5,874 nucleotides of DNA, from positions 1 through 5,874 of the forward strand of contig WRIQ01000079.1 in the NCBI GenBank assembly GCA_009782655.1. Reading direction: 5' to 3'. The notes under the pieces are model-generated. The model did not search any database and had not been told where the DNA came from. It saw only the letters and a list, made by a program, of their open reading frames with translations. The number at the start of each line of letters is the position of its first letter. The first letter of the stretch is position 1. A program made the translations under genes and the position numbers. Shown here in pieces: positions 1 to 4,717 of the stretch. Source of the stretch: Prolixibacteraceae bacterium. Its GTDB lineage: Bacteria; Bacteroidota; Bacteroidia; Bacteroidales; Prolixibacteraceae.

Positions 1-47
1 AAAAAAAAGTTATGAATTATACCAATTCATTGATTAGAGATTTTTTG

Positions 48-57
48 TAACTTTGCA
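48..57 (+). promoter_or_regulatory. Bacteroidetes-type -7 promoter box for the broken PIN gene
   Basis: The sequence TAACTTTGCA fits the Bacteroidetes primary-sigma -7 consensus TAnnTTTG, and it lies 20 bases before the ATG at 78. A convincing -33 TTTG is not visible at the usual spacing; only a weak ATTG occurs at 29-32. The same TAACTTTG box occurs before the cytochrome gene at 4658-4665. It probably survives from the time when the downstream gene was intact. Confidence 0.5.
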
Positions 58-77
58 ATGCTTAAAACCGGTCAATT

Positions 78-182
78 ATGAAACAACGGATATATATAGA
101 CACTTCGGTTGTCGGAGGATACCACGACACAGAGTTTATGGCGTACAGTTCCGTTGTTTGAACGATTTCAGAATGGCGAAGT
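78..182 (+). pseudogene. PIN-domain protein, N-terminal remnant with frameshift
   Basis: The frame opening at ATG 78 reads MKQRIYIDTSVVGGYHDTEF and ends at TGA 159-161 after 27 residues. The start is typical of small Bacteroidetes PIN-domain proteins: a beta strand, then the metal-binding Asp of 'YIDTS' (residue 8) that begins the nuclease active site. Intact members are normally about 130-170 residues, so this is a stub. Dropping one base near 148-152 restores a reading 'YSPLFERFQNG', which looks like the continuation of the same PIN domain, so a one-base frameshift is likely. Beyond about 182 the sequence resembles a different protein family (S41 peptidase). PIN proteins are usually RNases of toxin-antitoxin pairs, but no antitoxin gene is visible. 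The fragment lacks the later acidic residues and should be inactive. Confidence 0.6.
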
Positions 183-300
183 AATACAGCGGAAAGGCGT
201 TATCCCCGACATCGAAGTTTATGCAACAATGGAAACCATTATGGAAGGGAAAGACGAGATATTGGAAGAAGCAATCAGGTATATTAACAACTTAAAATGA
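175..300 (+). pseudogene. S41 family peptidase, C-terminal remnant
   Basis: In the frame ending at TGA 298-300 the last ~40 residues read from NGEVIQRKGVIPDIEVY to a K-rich end. The pattern 'G-V-x-PDIEV, then T, then GKDEILEEAI.YI' is the usual C-terminus of S41 (tail-specific/C-terminal processing) peptidases, where it follows the catalytic Ser/Lys core. Everything upstream that such an enzyme needs (PDZ region, catalytic Ser and Lys, several hundred residues) is missing. The frame can be extended back to a TTG at 109, but that part overlaps the PIN remnant in another frame and is not S41-like. The exact fusion point is uncertain, about 170-190. I infer a deletion or recombination that joined two unrelated genes, leaving no functional peptidase. 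Confidence 0.65.
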
Positions 301-329
301 AAATATTATGTAGATTTTTTTGCAATTTC

Positions 330-365
330 CCGACGCTTTTTGTAAGCCGATGTCAAGAGCGTCGG
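330..365. repeat. 8-bp perfect inverted repeat, possible terminator stem
   Basis: CCGACGCT at 330-337 is the exact reverse complement of AGCGTCGG at 358-365, with a 20-base loop. It lies 30 bases after the S41 remnant's stop, where the terminator of the original peptidase gene would be expected. No T-run follows the 3' arm and the loop is long, so a classical intrinsic terminator is doubtful. A binding site or chance pairing remains possible. Confidence 0.3.
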
Positions 366-424
366 ATAAACCAACGTATCAAATCGAGTTTTTTAGTATA
401 ATACCCAAATAAATATATTGTAAG

Positions 425-1096
425 ATGAAAAATTTATTGATTTGTTTGATGATGATAACGTTTCTTTGCTCATGCCAAAGAGATGTATCCGAAACTCAGG
501 ATGGCGGTATAGCATCTGAGGCTGCTGTCATGGATTTTATTTTCAAGTTCGTTTTCGTTGACGAAAATTTGCAAGACAGATTAAACCCTGAATCGCCGGC
601 TTATTTCGGCAAAGAATATGTGCAGGGAATAAAGCTGCTTGACGGGAAAAAAAACGAGTTTGATCCTTATGAATATCACAATTCCGTAAGGTCAATTCAT
701 GAAGCCGAAGAGACGTTGATTCAATTTCCTTACAGGTGGTATGCGGGCAATAAGATTGATCAGAATACTTTTGGCTACTTCTTTATTCACAACCCGTTAG
801 TGGGATTGTTGGGTGTTAACGGTAATCTTGCATGTTACTATATCCATTATCCTGATGGAAGCGAAGATGCGATAAAGGTTCGGGAATTATGCAGGTCTGG
901 CAAATACGGATCAGTACATACTTACAGTCATATTTGGATCAACGAAGATTTAGTTTTTGAACTTGGTGGAGCATCGGGGAGGAATTACTACAATCCCCAA
1001 TATTATCTGTGGTTAGCACCTGTTTTTGATGACAATGGTGCAGAAATAGCCGGAGAGAGGCCAGGAGCTTGTTATGTCATAGCGCTTACTAAATAA
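425..1096 (+). CDS. Putative secreted lipoprotein, function unknown
   Basis: This is a complete 223-residue protein. Residues 1-16 form a lipoprotein signal peptide (Lys3, a hydrophobic stretch, then a lipobox L14-C15-S16-C17), so Cys17 is the likely acylated residue and the mature protein should be tethered to a membrane facing the periplasm or outside. After a short linker the mature part contains 'FVFVDENLQDRLNPESPAYFG' split over residues ~43-63 and 'LLDGKK' further on. This resembles a loose family of Bacteroidetes lipoproteins with a 'D.N..DLLNP.TP..F' opening and a following 'DGKK' strand; that family link is from memory and has no known function. The C-terminal half is rich in Tyr, Gly and Asn, which suggests a beta fold. 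The start ATG is followed directly by the signal peptide and preceded by an AT-rich leader with no Shine-Dalgarno sequence. The gene stands alone: a decayed gene lies upstream and a 390-base gap downstream. Confidence 0.8.
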   Translation: MKNLLICLMMITFLCSCQRDVSETQDGGIASEAAVMDFIFKFVFVDENLQDRLNPESPAYFGKEYVQGIKLLDGKKNEFDPYEYHNSVRSIHEAEETLIQFPYRWYAGNKIDQNTFGYFFIHNPLVGLLGVNGNLACYYIHYPDGSEDAIKVRELCRSGKYGSVHTYSHIWINEDLVFELGGASGRNYYNPQYYLWLAPVFDDNGAEIAGERPGACYVIALTK

Positions 1097-1153
1097 CCGG
1101 CGCCATAAAGAATTAAGATGCAAAAAAAATAATCGGAGAATGATTTTTTGCAG

Positions 1154-1300
1154 GATATTGACTCACCTGCAAAGCCTTGTGTTCAGTATGAACTAATCGG
1201 CTTTCTCTCAAAAAATATATGCGATAGACAAGCGCATATATGCTATTTATGAATATCCGAACCTTTTCTAAACACAGGGTTTTTCGAGCGAGCCAGTATT
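1154..1300. repeat. Long imperfect inverted repeat in the gap before rpoN
   Basis: The left arm 1154-1186 pairs with the right arm 1268-1300. Aligned without gaps, the left arm matches the reverse complement of the right arm at 23 of 33 positions, and about 5 of the mismatches would be G-U pairs in RNA of the plus strand. A concentric perfect 9-bp inverted repeat sits in the middle (ATATATGCG 1215-1223 and CGCATATAT 1233-1241, 9-base loop). Between the outer and inner arms, shorter matches such as TCGG/CCGA persist with small gaps. The complementarity stops abruptly on both sides (1153 and 1301). No protein frame of note lies inside. It may be a decayed miniature inverted-repeat element or a structured RNA; no target duplication was seen. 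Confidence 0.6.
1215..1241. repeat. Perfect 9-bp inverted repeat at the centre of the long hairpin
   Basis: ATATATGCG (1215-1223) and CGCATATAT (1233-1241) are exact reverse complements around a 9-base loop. The right arm also contains the 10-base self-complementary GCATATATGC (1234-1243), so alternative pairings exist. It shares its centre (about 1228) with the outer arms 1154-1186 and 1268-1300, which argues that both belong to one structure. Confidence 0.6.
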
Positions 1301-1455
1301 ACCCGCCGCCGGAAGAATTATTTCAAATCGTATAAATACCTATTTGTATGATAATTAATAATTTGTTTTAAAATACGATTCTTTAGGACATAAAAATGTA
1401 TGCGATTTTCATATATATCCATTTTTTTTGCGTAGCACCGTTTAGAAAAAAACAG

Positions 1456-1463
1456 TACTTTTG
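1456..1463 (+). promoter_or_regulatory. Probable -7 promoter box for rpoN
   Basis: TACTTTTG fits the Bacteroidetes TAnnTTTG -7 consensus and would place transcription start near 1470, about 20 bases before the rpoN ATG at 1491. A TTTG occurs at 1427-1430, but the 25-base spacer is longer than the usual 19-21, so the -33 element is uncertain. Confidence 0.45.
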
Positions 1464-1490
1464 GGGTAAGATCAACCAAAAAATGTGGGA

Positions 1491-2945
1491 ATGAAACAAA
1501 GGCTTTCTTTACAACAGAAATTGTTACAGAAGTTGTCGCCGCAACAGATTCAGGTGATAAAACTTTTGGAGATTCCCACGCTGCAACTCGAACAGCGCAT
1601 AAAAAAAGAAATCGAAGAAAACCCCGTGCTGGAACTGGAAAACGAAGATAATTACGGTGAAGAAGAACAGGAACCTCGAGAATTGCGCTCAGACGAAGAC
1701 AAAGACGACGAAGAGTTTTCTGTTGAGGATTATATGCCCGACGACGAAATTCCCGGTTACAAGCTGAGTGTCAACAACTATTCTCCCGATGACAAACATG
1801 TGGAAATTCCATTTTCGGTTGGCGACACTTTCCACGAGTTTCTCCAAGAGCAGGTGGACATGGCCTACCTCGAGCAGCAACAGAAGATGCTTGCCGAATA
1901 CATCATCGGCAATATTGACGAAGATGGCTACCTGCGTCGCGATCTGTCGGCCATAAGCGACGATCTGGCCTTCAACCAAAGCATTGACATCCCCGAAAGT
2001 CTGCTTCTCGATGTGCTGAAAGTAATCCAAAGCATGGGCCCGCCGGGAGTGGGCGCCCGCAATCTGCAAGAGTGCCTGCTCCTGCAACTCGAAAGGAAAA
2101 ATGGCGAACAAGTACCCGCAGCCATAGCCATTGTGCGCGATTCGTTCGAAGAGTTTACCCGAAAGCATTACGACAAAATAGCGCGCCGCTTGGGTATCGA
2201 CGACAACGGACTGAAAAGCGCCATCGACCTGATTCTCAAACTTAACCCCAAGCCGGGAAGTTCATACAGCAATCCCCACAACAAATCGAACCAGCACATT
2301 GTCCCCGATTTTATCCTCGAAAATGTGGATGGCGAACTTCAGCTTAGCCTGAACCAGAAAAACATGCCCGAACTGCGCATCAACGATTCGTACCGCGAGA
2401 TGCTGAAAACCTTGGCCAACAGCAAAGACGGACAAAACAAAAAAAGCCGCGAAGCCATAATATTCGTAAAGCAGAAAATAGACTCGGCAAAATGGTTTAT
2501 CGACGCCATCCGCCAGCGCCAGCTAACGTTGCTGACCACCATGTCGGCCATCATCGACTTGCAGAAAGCTTATTTCGTGGACGGCGACGAAACCAAGCTC
2601 AAACCAATGATTCTCAAAGATATTTCGGAGCGCACCAGCCTCGATATTTCAACCATTTCGAGAGTCTCGAACAGCAAATATATCCAAACGCATTTCGGCG
2701 TTTTCCCGTTGAAATATTTCTTTTCGGAAGCCATGCAAAAAGATACCGGCGAAGAGGTTTCAACCCGCGAAATAAAAAAAATATTGCAGGAGTGCATAGA
2801 CAGTGAAGACAAACGCCATCCGCTGACCGACGAAAAACTGACCGAAATATTGAAAGAAAAATCGTATAACATTGCCCGCCGGACGGTTGCCAAATACCGC
2901 GAACAACTGGAAATACCGGTGGCAAGGCTGCGCAAAGAATTGTAA
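1491..2945 (+). CDS. rpoN: RNA polymerase sigma-54 factor RpoN
   Basis: This is a complete 484-residue sigma-54, close to the family's usual length. It directs core RNA polymerase to -24/-12 promoters and needs an AAA+ activator to open them. Domains run in the standard order. Region I is residues ~1-48 (SLQQKLLQKLSPQQIQVIKLL, then LEQRIKKEIEENPVLEL), the Leu/Gln-rich activator-interacting part. Residues ~49-86 form a strongly acidic linker. The core-binding domain follows, including the 'GPPGVGARNLQECLLLQ' segment. A helix-turn-helix region spans ~375-411 (ISERTSLDISTISRVSNSKY). The C-terminal RpoN box ARRTVAKYRE is at 462-471 and is the diagnostic -24 recognition motif. A GTG at 1485 is in frame two codons upstream, but I prefer the ATG at 1491 because the family begins MKQ-like. 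No Shine-Dalgarno sequence is seen. The window contains no sigma-54 activator gene and I saw no clear -24/-12 site. The next gene begins 3 bases after the stop, suggesting co-transcription. Confidence 0.97.
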   Translation: MKQRLSLQQKLLQKLSPQQIQVIKLLEIPTLQLEQRIKKEIEENPVLELENEDNYGEEEQEPRELRSDEDKDDEEFSVEDYMPDDEIPGYKLSVNNYSPDDKHVEIPFSVGDTFHEFLQEQVDMAYLEQQQKMLAEYIIGNIDEDGYLRRDLSAISDDLAFNQSIDIPESLLLDVLKVIQSMGPPGVGARNLQECLLLQLERKNGEQVPAAIAIVRDSFEEFTRKHYDKIARRLGIDDNGLKSAIDLILKLNPKPGSSYSNPHNKSNQHIVPDFILENVDGELQLSLNQKNMPELRINDSYREMLKTLANSKDGQNKKSREAIIFVKQKIDSAKWFIDAIRQRQLTLLTTMSAIIDLQKAYFVDGDETKLKPMILKDISERTSLDISTISRVSNSKYIQTHFGVFPLKYFFSEAMQKDTGEEVSTREIKKILQECIDSEDKRHPLTDEKLTEILKEKSYNIARRTVAKYREQLEIPVARLRKEL

Positions 2946-2948
2946 ACC

Positions 2949-3551
2949 ATGCAGAAGAAAATCGCAACTTGCATCACGTGGATTTTTTCCCCGCTACTGA
3001 TACCCACTTATGTCACCTTCCTGCTGTTCTACAGCGGTTTCTATTTTTCCATGCTCTCGTGGCCCATGAAAAGAATTTTAATCATTTCGATGATTATCAT
3101 CACCTTTGTCATGCCAGTTATTACGCTTGCCATAGCCCGGTTGGGAAAGCGGAAAAAAACGGGAACATCATCGTTCGACCAAAAAATTGCAATGGTTTTC
3201 ATTGCCGTTTATTTTTTAATGGGCGCCGGACTACTGGGGCGCATCCCCATCTATTCGATATTCAGGATAATTCTTTTGGTCGGCGCCATTCTGATTATCT
3301 TGTATTTGTTGATTTCTTTCAGATGGAAAATCAGCATTCATCTTGTGGCGTTGGGCGGCGCTTTGGGATTGATAATCGCCCTGTCGCTGCGCATAGGCGT
3401 CAACTCTTTGGCATTGCTGTCGACAATGATTTTGGTTTCGGGGATTACAGGCTCGGCATTGCTGGTCAACGAAAAACAAAGTTTGATGGGAACGGTGGCT
3501 GGTTTTACTCTGGGTTACCTGATTTTCTTTTCGACTTTTTATTTTGTATAG
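2949..3551 (+). CDS. Multi-pass membrane protein, degenerate PAP2-like
   Basis: This is a 200-residue inner-membrane protein with about six or seven hydrophobic segments (roughly 9-35, 42-64, 79-98, 104-123, 129-150, 152-170, 181-199) and a short basic loop (GKRKKTGTS, 66-74). The C-terminal half recalls the PAP2 phosphatase fold. 'KISIHLVALGG' (127-137) sits where the S-x-H motif 2 would be, and 'GTVAGFTLGY' (181-190) resembles the D/V-x-AG-x-x-LG end of motif 3. The motif-3 Arg and His expected a few residues earlier are absent (the segment reads NEKQSLM), and no clear KxxxxxxRP motif 1 is present, so I infer a non-catalytic relative. Its ATG lies 3 bases after the rpoN stop, and I recall similar membrane proteins after rpoN in other Bacteroidales, so the pair is probably one operon. 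No function in sigma-54 regulation is known. The membrane topology is reliable; the PAP2 link is tentative. Confidence 0.8.
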   Translation: MQKKIATCITWIFSPLLIPTYVTFLLFYSGFYFSMLSWPMKRILIISMIIITFVMPVITLAIARLGKRKKTGTSSFDQKIAMVFIAVYFLMGAGLLGRIPIYSIFRIILLVGAILIILYLLISFRWKISIHLVALGGALGLIIALSLRIGVNSLALLSTMILVSGITGSALLVNEKQSLMGTVAGFTLGYLIFFSTFYFV

Positions 3552-3565
3552 TCTCAGCTTCAGGA

Positions 3566-4267
3566 TTAGTTGTCGGCCACAGCCAGTGCGGCGATGCTCA
3601 CTTTGGCTGCGCCCGCATCGAGCAACGCGTGAATAGCTGCTTCGAGGGTTGCGCCGGTGGTTACCACATCGTCGACGAGCAGAATATGCCGACCCGTAAT
3701 TTCTTCGCTGCGCATGGCGGCAAAAATGCCTTCCACATTTTTCCACCGCTCAAAACGTGTTTTTTGTGTTTGCGTGGATGTGAATTTCTCGCGCATCAGA
3801 TTGTCGGTCAGCAGCGGTTTCCCAAGCGCTTTCGACAGTCCGCGTGCTATCCACTCGCTTTGGTTGTAGCCCCGCGCTTTCAGCCTTTTTTTATGCAACG
3901 GAATGGGAATCAATATATCCGCTTCGTTAAAAACCGAATCCCGAATTTCACTGCCGAATAATAAACCCATCGATTCGCCAATCTCCTTCAACCCTTTGTA
4001 TTTCAGATAGTGAATTAGCTTGCGGTAACGGCTTCCTTTGCGAAAATACAACCACGCCGTTGCATACTCCACCTCCGCACGGCCCCAGAAAAGTTGCGCT
4101 ATTTTATTGCCCGTATCGAGGTGATAATTTGTGCGAGGCAAATCCTGTAGGCAAAACAGGCAGATAAAACGCTCGCCGACAAATAGTTTCCTCTCGCAGG
4201 CGACACACAATGATGGATAAAAAAGCTCCGTTAAACCCGCTGCCATATTTCGTAATAAATTAGGCAT
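3566..4267 (-). CDS. ComF family protein (phosphoribosyltransferase-like)
   Basis: This is a complete 233-residue protein of the ComF/GntX family. The N-terminal zinc-binding motif is C21-x2-C24 with C36-x2-C39. 'PIPLHKKRLKARGYNQ' (121-136) is the family signature, with the R-G-x-N-Q core. The PRPP-binding loop VDDVVTTGAT lies at 198-207, as in type I phosphoribosyltransferases. Naturally competent bacteria need ComF for uptake of transforming DNA, and it appears to act in the cytosol. In other lineages relatives are kept without known competence, so the role here is unsettled. No other competence gene is in the window. The gene converges on the membrane-protein gene, with only 14 bases between the stops and no visible terminator, so the two transcripts may overlap. 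The ATG at 4267 is chosen because MPNLL... gives normal N-terminal length before the zinc motif; Met8 is a possible alternative. Confidence 0.93.
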   Translation of the reverse strand: MPNLLRNMAAGLTELFYPSLCVACERKLFVGERFICLFCLQDLPRTNYHLDTGNKIAQLFWGRAEVEYATAWLYFRKGSRYRKLIHYLKYKGLKEIGESMGLLFGSEIRDSVFNEADILIPIPLHKKRLKARGYNQSEWIARGLSKALGKPLLTDNLMREKFTSTQTQKTRFERWKNVEGIFAAMRSEEITGRHILLVDDVVTTGATLEAAIHALLDAGAAKVSIAALAVADN

Positions 4268-4290
4268 TTCTCTCTCGTTCCAAAATTTCT

Positions 4291-4300
4291 TGCAAGGTAA
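4291..4300 (-). promoter_or_regulatory. Possible -7 promoter box for comF
   Basis: Read on the minus strand, 4300-4291 is TTACCTTGCA, one T short of the frequent Bacteroidales form TAnCTTTGCA. It lies 23 bases before the comF ATG, like the other promoter boxes in this window. The deviation from consensus and the lack of a clear -33 element make it a weak call. Confidence 0.3.
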
Positions 4301-4397
4301 TACTTTCGGGTTAAAATTTAATATTTATTCGTATAAAATTCATTTATAATTTCTTAACACAATCTATATTGGCATTATTACATCCGTCAAACAAAAG

Positions 4398-4562
4398 ATG
4401 AAGAAATTTGCCGATAGCCGAAAATATTTTCTAAATTATGTCATAATCAATGAAATACTTTTAAGTGCATGTTTTACAAATTTACGAGTAAGAGAGAGGA
4501 TTGCATCTTTTGGAAAACCTCCCGAACCCATGACCACCCAACGCAGGAAAGCATCTTGGTAG
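4398..4562 (+). other. Short open frame of 54 codons over a GC-richer island; doubtful gene
   Basis: An ATG at 4398 opens 54 codons to TAG 4560-4562, beginning MKKFADSRKYF and ending KPPEPMTTQRRKASW. The minus strand is also open over 4564-4436 (QDAFLRWVVMGSGGF and on, 42 residues, no start at its beginning). Two near-direct repeats, GCATCTTTTGG (4503-4513) and GCATCTTGG (4551-4559), lie inside. The first half of the plus-strand peptide is coded by DNA as AT-rich as the surrounding spacer. I do not recognise either peptide. It could be a small gene, the remnant of a decayed minus-strand gene, or chance. Confidence 0.2.
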
Positions 4563-4657
4563 AGTCATAATACTGATAATAAGAAAAATAATTACAACTG
4601 CGAGCTTTCGAAATAAATTAATATTTTACGAAAAGTTATTACATTTCAATAATTTAT

Positions 4658-4665
4658 TAACTTTG
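4658..4665 (+). promoter_or_regulatory. -7 promoter box for the cytochrome-SUMF1 gene
   Basis: TAACTTTG is an exact fit to the Bacteroidetes TAnnTTTG -7 consensus, identical to the box at 48-55. Transcription would start near 4672, giving a leader of about 45 bases before the ATG at 4718. A -33 TTTG at 19-21 bases upstream is not evident. Confidence 0.5.
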
Positions 4666-4717
4666 GCCAGTTTCTATAAAAGAAGACCAATAAAAAAACG
4701 GATTAGCGCCTGAAAAT

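Larger units (their letters stand above)
1097..1484. other. 388-base intergenic gap: inverted-repeat element, then AT-rich rpoN leader
   Basis: No supportable protein gene lies here; the few short frames (for example a 32-codon one running into the rpoN start) lack any recognisable character. The first part holds the long inverted repeat (1154-1300). The part from about 1310 to 1455 is AT-rich leader ahead of rpoN and ends in a likely -7 box. No clear terminator for the lipoprotein gene was found directly after 1096; the hairpin at 1154-1300 could serve that role. Confidence 0.55.
4268..4717. other. 450-base divergent intergenic region
   Basis: This region separates the divergently transcribed comF and cytochrome-SUMF1 genes. 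It is very AT-rich apart from a GC-richer stretch at about 4497-4560. It carries likely promoters at both ends: 4291-4300 for comF and 4658-4665 for the cytochrome gene. No tRNA, terminator hairpin, or sigma-54 -24/-12 site was recognised in it. The only open frames are the short ones listed separately. Confidence 0.5.

Noticed and set aside
1485..1490. GTG at 1485 as the rpoN start
   Set aside because: It would add only two residues (M-G) ahead of the usual MKQ start, and the ATG at 1491 agrees better with the family; no ribosome binding site favours the GTG.
1689..2168. A 159-codon minus-strand open frame inside rpoN
   Set aside because: It lies fully antisense to the well-supported RpoN and its sequence has no recognisable motif; the composition reflects the reversed rpoN codons.
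2570..3007. Minus-strand frames of 145 and 117 codons over the rpoN 3' end
   Set aside because: They are antisense to the RpoN helix-turn-helix and RpoN box, overlap each other, and have no domain character.
3231..3746. A 171-codon minus-strand frame overlapping comF and the membrane-protein gene
   Set aside because: It has extreme Arg, Gln, Ser and His content, spans the comF stop in another frame, and has no motif.
2969..3961. A 330-codon plus-strand open frame, longer than the membrane-protein gene
   Set aside because: It overlaps the membrane protein in another frame and then runs antisense to comF. Its product is rich in His, Cys, Phe and Arg with no domain, while both overlapped genes have clear family or membrane features.
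4497..4560. A possible tRNA-like segment on the minus strand (GGTCATGGGTTCGGGAGG)
   Set aside because: The GGGTTCG recalls a T-loop, but the matching stem, anticodon arm and CCA-side acceptor are absent.
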